Below are positions 44,879-57,080 of a stretch of 64,000 nucleotides of DNA, in pieces. This DNA is from Nymphaea colorata. Taxonomy: Eukaryota; Streptophyta; Magnoliopsida; Nymphaeales; Nymphaeaceae. Where the stretch lies: the NCBI RefSeq assembly GCF_008831285.2, contig NC_045150.1, positions 17,804,600-17,868,599 of the forward strand, written 5' to 3'. The position numbers and the translations under genes are program-made. The notes under the pieces were generated by a model that was not told where the DNA came from, did not search any database, and was given only the letters and a program-made list of their open reading frames with translations. The stretch's first letter is position 1. Each line of letters starts with the position of its first letter.

Positions 44879-46029
44879 ATCTTTTAATAAAGTAATATGC
44901 AGCCTGAATTGGTGAATATAGCTTCACGGATTTAGCTCTTGAATTTATTTGAGAACATTTTTTTGAATAATACTTAATTTTATCTGTGAACTTATTTGGA
45001 TATTTTTCTGAAACACTTTTGAAGACTTTAATTGGGTCTGGAATACAGCCCTTCCCACACAGGAAGAGGTTGAGGATGCTTTCCGGGTCAGAAGAATAAA
45101 GGCAAGAAATATTCTAAAAGCTAAAAATCTCCCGCCGTAAAAAATGTTGAAGAAAAAGATGTTAGAGAAAGCTTTTTATTTAAGGTCCTACATTTTAAAC
45201 ATAATATCAGAATCGGGCTTCAGCATTCCCAATTTGCCAGTACTAGCCTCCATTTTGATGTCTACTTATGTTGCTATCATGAGATGTCATGTTTCCAACT
45301 TTTACATGAGGGTTATCTTTATAATTTTATTTTTTAGGTTTTACTTTTGCCTTTAAAGGAAAAGGGTCTTCCATTTGACTAATTTTGATCATTTTCAATA
45401 CTTAATACATCTTCCCTTGTTAGGAACCATACATATAACCTGATGTAGTCAGCCACAAATGATGGCCTCAGATAGGTGAAAGCTTATGCTTTTGACCACA
45501 TTATTCAAAATTGCTTTTCATTTTGCTGAAAATAAATTACGTTGCTGTCAATTACTTCAATTTTATAAAAATTGGCCACATGCAAGTTTGTTATAGAAAA
45601 ACAAAACATGTTATTATTAGAACATGTCATTTATTATGTTATTTCACCTGCGATTAAATCCAAACAAAAAGTAATCCCTTTAGTTGTTGTGAAAGAACAT
45701 TAGATGCAGCTAACGCTTCTTTATATCACGGATATATATTTCTATATATTCTTAATATATGTTTAATATGAGCATTTACAAATATAAATACTGATGTTCA
45801 CTCAGTGGTGAAATTTCAAAAAGAAAAAAAAAGCGGTTCTCAATTAACTTTTACAAATTTGTCATGTACAAATTATATTGATGATAAAGTTGAGACAGTG
45901 ATCAATTGGTGCTTCTCTTCTAAAAACTTCATTTACATATCAGACATATTATCAGAAAAACGTAAGGGCCATATCTGAAAATTGGAAAAAGTCAGGCCTG
46001 TACTACAACTATTGAACATTATATAGTAT
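44879..46029. other. Spacer upstream of the RMR gene
   Basis: AT-rich DNA without a recognisable gene. Its distal part probably includes RMR promoter sequence. Confidence 0.4.
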
Positions 46030-46413
46030 CTTAAATGAAAAGTTCATTCGGCGTCTTCTTCCTCGACGCCGACATGCGAGCACACACCGCCTCCTTAGAT
46101 CTTTGATTCCATTGGTTCGCGTTTGAGGGTCTGGACGACAGTGTCTTATGGGAGCTGACGTCGCCATCCTCGTTGAGAGATGAAGCTCTCGCTTATGCTT
46201 AGCTTGCCCGAATATCTCCTCCTTATTGGTTCCATCTACCTTAGGTGCTTTCCTCTCACACGATCTTCAAATTCTTCCTCTTTTGTTTTTTTTTTTTCGT
46301 TTCAATAATTGTTCCTTGCGCGACTTAAGGCACCTGGTGATTAAGTTGTGCGCTTTTTCCCAAGTGAATCAGTAATTGTGAAAAGAAAAAATCAAATTGT
46401 TTTTTTCCATGTG

Positions 46414-46464
<51 letters not shown>

Positions 46465-46676
46465 TTTTTGTTCAGAAAAGTAACCATCAAAAGTATTGCT
46501 CAAGTGGAGAGAACTTGAATTTGAATCATCGGTAGTGTCTACTGCTTCGTGTTTGTCTTGTTTTCATTTGCTTGCAAGTTCCATTGATTAGCAACATGAG
46601 CTACTTTTGGTTAATTTGGAAGCTTAAGCAGGTCGGGGAGTGGCCAAACTGGATCTCCTTGTCGGTAACTGTCAGA
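46030..46676 (+). promoter_or_regulatory. Probable RMR promoter, 5' UTR and 5' intron
   Basis: A GC-richer block at 46045-46250 (GGCGTCTTCTTCCTCGACGCC and following) ends at a possible donor ACCTTAG|GTGCTT near 46240. A (GA)n microsatellite of 23 units follows at 46416-46461. This fits a non-coding first exon and a 5' UTR intron. The frame of exon 1 is open upstream to 46572, with an extra in-frame ATG at 46596. Confidence 0.4.
46416..46461. repeat. (GA)n microsatellite
   Basis: An uninterrupted GA run lies in the presumed 5' leader of the RMR gene. Confidence 0.9.
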
Positions 46677-46833
46677 ATGGAATTGGGTTCTTCTGGACGG
46701 CATAACGGGAAATACATATATTTCCCTCTCCTGTGCATTGCTTTTTCTTTGGTCTTGAAAACAGCAACAGCGAACGTGGTGTTGAACGGGAAGAATGTTT
46801 CCTTGTCCTTCGATGACGTTGAAGCGAGCTTCA
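46677..46833 (+). CDS. RMR exon 1
   Basis: It encodes [14 protein letters not shown], the hydrophobic signal core, then [21 protein letters not shown]. The donor is GTAAGA. One base of a split Thr codon is carried over. Confidence 0.82.
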
Positions 46834-49800
46834 GTAAGATTTAGTATGGCTTTCAAGTTTTAGGCTGTATTTTGAGTCAGCAGACTTATTTCTGCTGGAT
46901 AACATGCTCTTAGTCTTCGTGTGCAATATATGAAAGGTGTACTATTTTTTTATTTTGTAAGTTGCTGCAAGTAGTAAAGATAGTGTATGCATGCATAGAG
47001 AATGGTGGAGATGGTCCTAGGATAAAAGGAATGCAATCATGAACAACTAGAAGGTTAAGATAAGAAATGGTATAGGTGTATGTAAAAAGTAATGCTAAAC
47101 TCGTTGAAACTAAAATAGCGTAATGCTAAATATTGCTCTGAAAGAGATTGTGAATAAAGAATAGAGATTACTAGATTTTTTTTTTCTAATTCTAGCTCAG
47201 GCATAACCTCCTTCAGGTTTATTTTTCTAATATAGCAGAATGCAGATGTTCATCTCCTGTAGAAAGAATTACTGTGTCTATTGAGCTATTCTTATTCACT
47301 ACTACTAGTTTCCAGGAATAAGGTGCAGTTGCCTCGATAACTATGCTAGAGTTGACCATAGTTTGATTCTTAGCCTTGAAGCAGGGAAAAAATAAAAAAA
47401 CAATCATGGAGACACTCTCACAAGCTAAGCTTTCATAAGAAAAAAAGTCATTTCCTCAAAAAAGTTTTTTTGCCCTGTTTTTTGGCTATCCCTTGCTTAC
47501 CTGAAAATAAAATGTGTGAATGTGGTACACCACTGTTAATTTTTTCATTTAGGTGGTAAATATAAAAAGTAGGCTCAATTTTTGTGTAAGTGAGGATGCT
47601 GATCATCTTTTAACATGAAAATAGTTAGATCATAATAATAATGATCTCTCTCTTTCTCTCTCCCTCCCTCCAAATAGTTAGATCAGAATAATAATGATCT
47701 CTCTCTTTCTCTCTCCCTCCCTCCACACACACATATGGAGATTAGATTCTACTGCCCAACCTTTGGTAGTGTTTGACAATGTCGGAATAGGAAAACAAAA
47801 AATCTTATATCTACATCAGATTTTGTGAGCCAAGAAAGTTAGGTCTGTTCATGTTAAAACCCTTATAAAATTCGATCTATACATTATTTGCAACATGTAG
47901 TTATGGGCATTACACATCCATCTGTACAGTTGATTATAAGAAAAGCAGTTGGAGAAGGGCCAAACCAGCTGAACACTGTCTAGCTGGCCGATAAACATGG
48001 AGGAAACCATCAATGAATTGATTGGCTCCAAAGGCAAAGCTGAACACAAGCATTGACTCTTTTATTTGGGAAACAGTTAAAGTTAGAATTTTATTTCTGT
48101 TTAGATTGTTGAGGTTTAAATCAACTAGAAATTCTGTTTTCTTTTCATCCTCAAATATCATTAATAAAAAGACTTATGATTGTCAAAAATGGAGAGACAC
48201 TTGAAATTGTTTCAAATGCACTTGGTTGTTTGCCCTGTTTTCGGGAACCTGTCACCTTCCCTCATTTCCTCAAGAAACAATTTTAAAATGAAGCATTGCT
48301 GAATTCATTTTATGATTTGCCTTGGTGAACATCATGGCCTATCCTAAAATTGTAGATCTACTTTTGTCAAGGGAACAGTCAAAAGGGTCATTTGTTGCAG
48401 GTTAGCATAAAACAGTTTGCGGCCACCATGTCCAGGAAATGTATAACTTCTCTTTCTGTTGTTATGGCTGTTATATGCAGCTTATATGATATCTCTGCTT
48501 ATCAGGAAACTGTGATTCACCTGGCGTTTGTCTGTCTTCGACTGTCTTCTTGGTGGAGGACCATAAAAAAGAAATGAATCACTCATTGTGTTTTCAAGTC
48601 CTATAGCAGCAGAAAGTTGCACATAAAATTAGGAAACAATGTTTCCTCTTATGCAGACAGAGATAAAAACCTTTACTCATTGTCACTTGTCATGCTCGTG
48701 GCGCTGGCCTTGTTTATCTCCTAAAAGTTCTTCAAACAGATTCCATAGGTCACTGTGAATTTTATTGTTGACAATGTACTGAAAATGTTGGCAGGACACA
48801 TACAGTAACAACAAAAACGAAATATATCCATCTGGTTTTCCCTATTCTAGCTTGCTAGTCTGGAAGTCTGAATTAAGCTAATTATATGCAAATTTTCCAG
48901 CTCCAGCAGTTGTGGGATCAGGAGATTGTGGAATGCTGTATATAGCTGAACCTCTTAATGCTTGCATTCCATTGAAGGATAATGTATCTGCAGAAGGTGG
49001 AAGATCCCCCATTGCTTTAATTATCAGAGGGGGATGCACATTTGAAGACAAAGTTAGAAATGCACAGGATGCTGGATTCAAGGCTGCTATCGTCTATGAT
49101 GACGAAGATAGTGGTGCTTTAGTCTCAAGTAAGTCACTGTTCCTATTCCATGATGTCATCTACCTTGATTCATGTGCTCAAGAAACTTGCTTCTTATTCT
49201 GAATATTGGCAGGAAAGTTCAGGTTGTGAAAGTGATCACTCACATGGTAAAGATTATTTTGATACTTAGAGGATAAGGATGTCTGCATTATAGGCCCAAT
49301 TTCAAAAAATTTTATCTTTCGTAAGTTTAACTTTTTTCTATTTTGAAAGTTGTTCCTTAAAAAACTACTTATGTATGGCTAGTGTTGGCTGGTCTCCTCT
49401 GCATCCTTCGTCATTACGGTATTACAAAAATTTGAACCATTGATTTTTGATAAGATCTATCCATACATCAGAAAATTATTTACTATATGTTGAATGATTG
49501 AATCCTAATTTTTTGGACATGTAGATCTCATTTTTACGGTTATGATTTGTGAAAACACACATAAAATGAAACTCACTAATTTTCTGTAGCTTCTTATTTC
49601 TGAAGTGGCATAATGACCTTTATTTTTGTTATACTATTATAGTTAATATTTTTTTTCTGTGATGTGATACCATTATGCTGTTATTTCTAAAGTGGCATTA
49701 TGCCCTTTATTATGTAATACTATTATTTCATATATGTTTTATTTTTGCTATGATGTGGCAGTTATCTGTGTTGAGATCCTTTTGTCACGGTCCGTATCTT

Positions 49801-52800
49801 CCAATTTATTTCACTTTGTGGGCTTGGAAATAAAAGAACTGCCTATCTGATTTGCAGCTTGCTTAGGCACTGTTCCTTTTGTTTTCTGTTTTCCAATAAG
49901 TGAAGTGATGCAGGGGGCGCTCCATACAATTATATACTGGTCCATATTTTATGGCAAGTAATCCTGGTTTTATATTGCAAAAATAGTGCTGGAATGAATT
50001 TTAGTGCTCTTTGCAGCAATAACGGTGGAAAAGTTTAAAATTTTGATAAATCTGAACATCACTATGTCTTGTTTTTAGTATTATGTGCACTATAGCTGAA
50101 AGGACAAAATATGATCTTTTACTAATTGGGAAGTGTAGATAATAGGATAAAGTAGCTGATATGTTACTAATGGAGAAAGAAAAACATTTTTGTAATCACT
50201 GTGTCCTTCCATATTCGTAACAGCAGTCAATCCTTTATGCTAAGCTTTACGATTTGTTTCTATCTGGTTCTGTCCAGCAACTCATTCAACTAGTTGTTCA
50301 TAATCCTCACTAGTATTCACGAGTTGACCAACCTGGTAAGCAAAAGATTTAAGTAAGGGACAACTTTTCACAACCTTATATTTACCATAAAAGATAACTT
50401 CCATATCTAATAGGATATAACTGTCTTGGAAAAAATGAAAAGAAAAGAATGTAGCGTTTTGAGGCTGAAAATGGAGCTCTCTCTCATGTGAACACATGGT
50501 GGCTATTTGGTGTCATGGATCATCAATTTCTCTCCAATGACGTGGATGAGAATGAATTGCTGAAAGGTTTATAATATTTCACCAATTTCCTGAGATTATG
50601 CTGTAAGCATCAGGTAAGCCGGTCCAGCCCTGACCAAATAATCAATAATTTGGATTCGACTGTCCGACTGACTAACTGGACAGAAAAAAAAAGCCTAACT
50701 ACTCAAACTGACAATCATTTCAGGTCTTACTTTTATCCAGCTACTTGTTGGATTTTATATCAGATACATAAAATTAATTTGGATTTCATTATGTCAAACC
50801 GGATCCAGATATACATATATATAATGTTCTGACTTATGTTTAGCAAAGTATTTTAGAAGAAGATCGTGAAACTCAACCATAAGTCTTGACAGGGATTAGA
50901 CGGACTAAGGGTACTCACTTCAGATGAACTTACCTCCTGAGAAGCGGTTGGCGAAGGATCATGAGAGGGGTCCTGTCGACGTGTGTAGACCAGCGGAGGA
51001 TCACGAAACTTGGACACTACAGCCGGTGAGTCTTTAGAAGGAGATTCAAAAGGGAATGACTCCAAAGGAATAGGAGGAATAGGTAGTGGGTCTGGTGACT
51101 GTGGCATCTCAGTAGAGATAGAAGTGGAGCTATAATAAGGTTTAGACTCAAAGAACGTGACATCCGCACTGATATACTCCTTTTGAGTTAAAGGGTCAAA
51201 GCATTTGTAGTCTTTATGGTTTCTGGAGTAGCCTATAAAGATGCACTTAATGGCTTGGGCACCAAATTTTTTACGTGTGGGTCCAAGTATGTGAACAAAG
51301 CATGTGCAACCAAATACTTTGGGAGCAACGGGAAACAAGGGTCGTTGTGGATGCACAAGTTTAATGGGAACCTTGTTGTCAGTGGAGGAGGATGGTAAAC
51401 GATTGGTCAAATAAGGTAGTGAGGATGACATCTCCCCAAAAGTATGCAAGTAAATTATTATGAAGCATTAGGGAATGAGCCACATTTAAAAGTTGGCGAT
51501 GTTTTCGATTAGCTACTCCATTTTGTTGGGAGGTTTGGGGACAAATAAACTGAGGAGAAATGCTATTATCAGAGTAAAACTTCATTAAGGTAGATGCCTT
51601 GAACTCAAGAGCGTTATCAGTGCGAATGCTTTTAACAAGAATACCAAATTGGGTCTTTATTTCAATAATAAGGTTTTTGAGAGTACATACAACTTCAGAC
51701 CTTTCTTTCAAAAGGAAGACCCAAGTGACTCGAGAATAATCATCAACAATGACAAGGAAATAACGAAATCTTGACCTACTAGCAACTTTGCTAGGACCCC
51801 ACACATCAACATGAAGAAGATCAAATAGTCCACAATTGGACGGAATCAGACTCGATGAATAACTGCTACGGGTGTGTTTGCCTAGTTGACAGATGCCACT
51901 GGAAGGAGGAGGACAATGAGGTGATCGACAATGCTGCAATACCCACTGGATTCGACAGAAAGTAGATGCCCCCTTTCTCATAGTCTCCACCAATCGTCTT
52001 CTCAGTTTGCAAGTCCTGAAATGAACATACACCAGAGTCAAATGTAACACGACAATGTAAATCATTAATCAATTGTCCAACCGATAACAGATTTGTGGGA
52101 AACTTAGGAGCATATAACACATTAGGAATAGTCATAGACTGAGAGATCTTGATATCTCCATAACCCATAATAGGTGACGATCGACCATTTGCAAGTCTTA
52201 CATGACGTATCTGAGGTAATGAGTGCATGACAGTAATCATAGAAGGTCTACTACAAAAGTGTCTCGATGATCCTGAATCAATTATCCAAGTAGTACCTGT
52301 ATCATGTGGGACAGTATCAACGGACATAGCACTGTCTATTATGACTGTAGAGGCCGATGGCTGGATAGATCTGTGTGCCAGGAAATCCTCATACTCTGAC
52401 TTGTTGATGCTCACAGTCACTGTCTCAGGGTGAGAAGAAGATAATGACCCATCTACCACTGATGACGCTGCTTGGGTAGATCTAATAGGAGACTGTAACG
52501 AGTTCTTTCCCAGCTTAAATGCAACATTTCTTCCTAAGGGCGGTGCCGCGATAGGATGACCATGTTTATCCCAACATCTGTCTTCCAAATGCCCTATTTT
52601 CCCACAATAGATGCACTGAATTCTCCCCCGACCTCCTCCTGACCCACAGCCCATGCCTCTCCCCCTAAATGAATTGCGTCCACGACCTCCTGATGCTGCT
52701 AAGGCAGAGGCATGGATATCACTAGAGGGCGGAGAGAAAGTAACAGCAAGACGACTGAGTCTGTTGTAGGCTTCAGCCAGGTCAGGGATCTCTGCTCCAG

Positions 52801-53347
52801 TCAACATCTGTGCCTTTACTACTGCATATTCAGAAGAGTGACCCTGCAAAAACTTTGCAACCATGGACTGTTCACCATTGGTCTTCTGGCATATTGGACA
52901 AGGAGGACGTAATGCTTTAAGTCGTTCATAAATTGACTTGAGAGAAGCGAAATACTAAGCCAGACTCAGGTCACCCTGTTGCAAATTAAGTAATTCCTCC
53001 TCAACCTGCAATATCTTGCTAACATTCTTGTCATTCGAGTAGGTTTGTTTCAGAAAATCCCACATGTGTTTGGCAGAGGTATAGAATGCAATAGTAGAAG
53101 TAATATGTGGTTGCATGCTATTCATGATCAAGACATGACAATATTGTTATCTTCCTTCCACGAAATATATTTTCCACTCTTTTCCACAAGCTCATCTTCT
53201 TCGATAACATGCTCCTTCCGATGTCCAATCACACACATCATAAACACACGAGACCAAATCTCGTAGTTGGATCCATCTAACTTTACAGTAGACCCATAGG
53301 AAAATAGATTTCCTCCGCTTTTAATCTCATGAGAAAAATCAGTTTTA

Positions 53348-53401
<54 letters not shown>

Positions 53402-56142
53402 ATGAAGACTGCGACTGATCAGCAATAAGTCAATAACATATGTCCAACACCACACGGCAACGTTAGATGCAAAAACACTTTTCCCAAACAGCGTCTGAAC
53501 ACTCCACGATAACAGATTGCTGTCCAACTGTTGACAGCAACCCTACGGCAGAAAACAACAACCTAACAATAGAGAAAATCCCACGATAGACTGCTGTCCA
53601 ACACTCCCACGACAGATAAACTCCAGCAACACAAATAGAAGGCTGACAGCACCAGCAATAAAAATAGAAGACTGCTGTCCAACAGCCCCACGACAGAGAA
53701 AATCCAGCAATCCAACGGCAAGGAAAAAAAATTCCACTGCTTGCACTGTCTTTAGCAACCAACAACTTATCTATTTATGCATCTAACGCTGTTGTACCAC
53801 AGATTATTTGCCACTAATCATGAATAACGACAGGAAAAAGAACATTCAACATAAAATACCGCAGTCTCCCACCCAGCTGCGATAAAAAAATTTATTTAGA
53901 CATCCATAGCTGGAGTCTATTCATGCAGATTTCATAGCGTGAATAGACTCCTCCACGCGGTTCAGTTGCTGAAAGGCAGTCAACTGGAACTGAACGTGTG
54001 TAGCAGGAGTAGGAGACAGAAGAGGGAGATGGAGAAGAAGGCGGTGGAAGAGATAGCTTGAGGAGGAGAAGCCGATGGCAGTTTTTCTTCACGTCGCCAG
54101 CCTGATTCACGCCCCAACCACTGTTTTCTTCACGTCGCCACCACTTTCTTCACGTCGCCAGTCACGATGGCTCTGTTACCATGTTGTAGCCGTGAGGTTT
54201 GGAGCCTTGTCGTGAGATGTGGAGAGAGAGAGAGAGTAGCAGCCATAATTGGAGAAAGAAAAACCTTAATCATTCACTAACCCTAATCTCCATTATAAAG
54301 AGATTAGGGTAGAAAGGAGATTTACAGATTACATCAAACAGAAATAAAGGAAATATTAAAGAGATCTTATAACTCTTTAATATTACAAAGAGCCACTTAG
54401 AAACATAAAATCTTCTAATTCAACAATACTCATGCTGGTGAAAGACAAAATTAAGCTGGATGTTAACTTTTAAATATATAGGTTTTAGGAACGTTTTTCT
54501 TGGAGATTGATATTAGATGTTTTGTACATTTTAGTTATATCAACAGTTGATCTTGTTCTGCTGGACCCACTATCACTGGACAGAGTGTTGAGGAGAATCT
54601 GCTGTCTTCACATGAATCTTTAAATTAGCATTTTACACAACCTACTTGGTCTAGCTGGTATTTTGAAGTTCTTTCTATTCTTTTATGCCCAGTAGTTGTG
54701 CGGTCCTAGTGAGATTTTTTTATTGGACTTTAAGTAACCTACTATTTTATTGGATCAGAGAAAGGTGTGTATACACGAAGTTCTCTAGACCGAAGGCTTA
54801 ATATGGTTATGAGCACTTGTTATCATATAACCATTTAAATTATTTCTGCAGCATGTGACCAATTCTAAGTTTTGGATGTGAAATGCAGTGGCTGGAAACT
54901 CTGTAGGTATAAAAATCCATGCAGTTTTTGTTTCCAAGGCATCAGGTGAAGAACTGAAGAAGTATGCTGGTGTGATTGACATGAACTTGTGGATAGTTCC
55001 AACATTTGAAAATTCAGCATGGTCCATCATGGCAATCTCTTTCATATGTCTACTTGCAATATCAGCAGTGCTTGCAATGTGTTTCTTTGTGCAAAGGCAT
55101 CGGATAAGAAGACAGCGTCCTCAGTTCCCTCATGTTCGTGAGTTCCACGGAATGAGCAGTCACCTGGTGAAAGCAATGCCGAGCATAATATTTACTTCAA
55201 CAACTGAAGATAGCTGTACATCATGCACATGTGCTATTTGCCTTGAGGACTACGCTCCTGGGGAAAAACTAAGAGTACTACCTTGTCGTCACAGTATGTT
55301 CTGCTTTCTGCATTGCTTTTCCGCATAGATAATTGCTGCATCTGTATAGTTATGTCTGCTCTAGAAAAACTCCTTTTCTGCTGATGTCTTGTATTGATTC
55401 GGATTTGCTTGTTTGTGATTTTTGGCACTCTACAGAGTTTCATGCAGTATGCGTGGATTCATGGCTTACAATCTGGAGGACTTTCTGCCCTGTCTGCAAG
55501 CATGATGCAAGAACAAATATGAGCAGTCCTCCGGCATCGGAGTGCACACCGTTGCTTTCACCACCAGTATCTGTTTCAGCATCCCCCTCTTCCTCTGCTG
55601 TATTATCATCTTCCCGTTCGTATCTAGCAGCATCACCTGCCATACGAATAGCTCAGTCTTCATATCATTCTCCATCTTCCTCTGCTGTATTATCATCTTC
55701 CCATTCTCATCTAGCAGCAGCACCTGCTATACGAATAGCTCAAGCTTCATATCATTCTCCTGTCTGTTCTTGGAGTCAATCTCTTGCGACTACTCCCGCC
55801 ATTCAACGTACATTTAGGTATTACAGTAACTCTCCAGCTATGAGCAGCCACTTAAGTTCCACAGATCTGCAAACAGTAGCATTTCAAAGATCCCGTGCTT
55901 CTCCTCTACGTTCTCCTCATTCTTTAGGTCTACCTTATTTGTTTTCCTCTGCTGGTTCAACCCATGGTTCTCAAGTTCATGGTTCCTCTTATCTTCCTTG
56001 CTCCCACAATGCATCTCCATACCATCTTGCATCTCCACTCTATGTGGGGTCTTCAAGTAGGCATCCGTGTCTATTGCATCATAGTGAATCAACTACAAGC
56101 TTCTCTCCTCTTTCTTCTGCCCACTCTCTTCCTGGTTGTTGA
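46677..56142 (+). CDS. RMR-type receptor (PA domain, TM, RING-H2), vacuolar sorting
   Basis: Plant RMR proteins (Receptor-like Membrane RING-H2) bind storage proteins through a luminal PA domain and sort them to the protein storage vacuole; the cytosolic RING-H2 suggests ubiquitin-ligase activity. Exons 46677-46833, 48901-49128, 54889-55293 and 55436-56142 join in phase to 498 residues. Signal peptide: about 1-33 ([20 protein letters not shown]). PA domain: about 50-155, with [27 protein letters not shown] and AAIVYDDED. Transmembrane helix: 174-196. RING-H2: 243-285 ([27 protein letters not shown]3H2C3). Ser-rich tail: 286-498, longer than in Arabidopsis RMR1 and containing a 29-residue duplication. 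The start at 46677 gives a normal signal peptide; an in-frame ATG at 46596 would add 27 residues. Intron 2 (5.8 kb) holds a copia remnant. Confidence 0.93.
46834..48900 (+). other. RMR intron 1
   Basis: No coding exon is recognised inside. A 53-bp duplication occurs at 47621-47725. Confidence 0.7.
47621..47725. repeat. 53-bp tandem duplication ending in CT-rich tract
   Basis: ATAGTTAGATCATAATAATA (47621) recurs almost identically at 47674, each followed by the same TCTCTCTTTCTCTCTCCCTC tract. Confidence 0.9.
48901..49128 (+). CDS. RMR exon 2 (PA domain)
   Basis: The acceptor is AATTTTCCAG and the donor GTAAGT. It encodes most of the PA domain, including [13 protein letters not shown] and [20 protein letters not shown]. 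Confidence 0.92.
50870..52065 (-). pseudogene. Copia integrase and linker, truncated
   Basis: The integrase core reads [34 protein letters not shown] and [15 protein letters not shown]-like. The third acidic residue of the D-D-E triad appears as Asn. The following linker [17 protein letters not shown]...[12 protein letters not shown] is the conserved post-integrase region. The frame ends before the RT domain. Confidence 0.85.
51866..53290 (-). pseudogene. Copia gag-protease region
   Basis: Gag starts near [14 protein letters not shown] (about 53285) and contains [12 protein letters not shown]. Frames then break. The main open part (52864-51866) has a zinc knuckle [14 protein letters not shown] and the protease motif [11 protein letters not shown], followed by the pre-integrase block [15 protein letters not shown]. 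Gag packages RNA and the protease matures the polyprotein. Confidence 0.8.
53349..53399. repeat. (AT)n microsatellite inside the copia remnant
   Basis: About 25 AT units lie between the LTR leader and gag, probably expanded after insertion. Confidence 0.9.
53500..53725 (-). repeat. Short tandem repeats in the copia leader
   Basis: Words such as CTGCTGTCCAACA, CCACGACAGA and AATCCAGCAA recur several times, giving a degenerate minisatellite in the untranslated leader. Confidence 0.6.
54182..54425 (-). repeat. 5' LTR of the intronic copia element
   Basis: The 244-bp LTR starts TGTTGAATTAG and ends GGCTACAACA, followed directly by the tRNA-Met primer-binding site. No second LTR is visible in the window. 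Confidence 0.8.
54889..55293 (+). CDS. RMR exon 3 (end of PA, TM, first half of RING)
   Basis: The acceptor is AAATGCAG and the donor GTATGT. It encodes [18 protein letters not shown], the membrane helix, a basic stop-transfer stretch (QRHRIRRQR) and [21 protein letters not shown]. Confidence 0.93.
55436..56142 (+). CDS. RMR exon 4 (second half of RING and Ser-rich tail)
   Basis: The acceptor is CTCTACAG. The split Lys codon (A|AG) restores [16 protein letters not shown], followed by [12 protein letters not shown]. The tail is rich in Ser, His, Pro and Tyr and stops at TGA 56140-56142. Confidence 0.92.
55588..55760 (+). repeat. 87-bp in-frame duplication in RMR exon 4
   Basis: Units start at 55588 and 55675 (TCTTCCTCTGCTG), exactly 87 bp = 29 codons apart. 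Both encode SSSAVLSSS..., [10 protein letters not shown] and SYHSP. A weaker third echo follows (LATTPAIQ). It lengthens the cytosolic tail. Confidence 0.9.
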
Positions 56143-56523
56143 TTGACCACTCAATCTTCCGTGAAAAAGGCTTGAGTTGAAAGATATGAAGTTCAATATT
56201 TTCAAAGTGTCTTTTGTGGTTCTCTTGTCCAGTGATCGTGAATGAGAGGATGCAGTTAGTTTCAGAGACTGCTTCCGAGGTGGAACGGTATGTCCAGTGT
56301 ATGATCTATTTCCCTGATTCTTGTTCTTGTCCCAGTTGGAATGATGAGATATCGCAAAAAGAGTGTAAAATACACATCCAAACATGTAGATGCAGGAGCG
56401 CGCGCACACACACACACGCACAAAATAACCTATTCTAACTGCATTTGCATTGCAAGGCTCGACAGGATCTGCGAACAAAGTGCGGTGACGTCTGAGGTTT
56501 CAACAGTTCAAAGGCAGGTCATA

Positions 56524-57080
56524 TTTTCGAAAACTTTCAAGCGTAAATATAAATTTTAATATGGTTAATGGCAAAAGTGCTGCGGATATTTTCTCATTGT
56601 GTTTAGATCAAAACTTGAGTGTTTTCACCACATCATATTTAAAGCAAAACCTGTTGAAGCGATTCATCCTATAATATTTTGATGGCAGCCCACACCTGCC
56701 TCCTGCTCACATGTTATGTTTTCGAAAACTTTCAAGCGTAAATATAATTTTTTTCATATGGTTAATGGTCAAAATGCTGCGGAGCCAATTTAAATCAAAA
56801 CTTGGGTGTTTTCACCGCAGCATATTTAAAGCAAACCCTAATGAAGCGATTCATCCTATAATATTTTGATGGCAGCCAACACCTGCCTCCTGCTCACATG
56901 TTATGTTTTCGGAAACTTTCAAGCGTAAATATAAATTTTATTACGGTTAATAGCGAAAGGTCTACTGAGATTTTCACATTGTGTTTAAATCAAAACTTGT
57001 GTGTTTTCACCACGGTGAAGCGATTCACCCTATAATATTTTGATGGCAGCCCACGCCTGCCTCCTCCTGCTACTGCGATT
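56524..57080. repeat. Three tandem units of about 190 bp downstream of RMR
   Basis: TTTTCGAAAACTTTCAAGCG-like starts occur at 56524, 56719 and 56906 (spacings 195 and 187). Each unit also carries AAAACTTG.GTGTTTTCACC and GCGATTCA.CCTATAATATTTTG, then CCTGCCTCCTGCT. The third unit is shortened. The units may lie in or just after the RMR 3' UTR. Confidence 0.88.

Larger units (their letters stand above)
50870..54425 (-). mobile_element. Truncated Ty1/copia element in RMR intron 2
   Basis: On the minus strand it has an LTR (54425-54182), a primer-binding site TGGTAACAGAGCC (54181-54169), gag with zinc knuckle, protease and integrase. It stops near 50870, before the reverse transcriptase, RNase H and 3' LTR. 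The LTR is only 244 bp, starts TGTTG and ends CAACA. The integrase catalytic Glu appears to be Asn ([10 protein letters not shown]; codon at 51510-51508). The element lies antisense to the host gene, so its own signals do not run with RMR transcription. Confidence 0.88.
49129..54888 (+). other. RMR intron 2, carrying a copia remnant
   Basis: The intron is 5.76 kb long. The exons on either side complete the PA domain without a gap, so no exon is missing. About 3.5 kb of it (50870-54425) is an antisense copia fragment. Confidence 0.8.

Noticed and set aside
52227-52433. Plus-strand frame in the intronic copia element as an extra RMR exon
   Set aside because: It is antisense to gag/protease. 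RMR exons 2 and 3 already join in phase to a complete PA domain.
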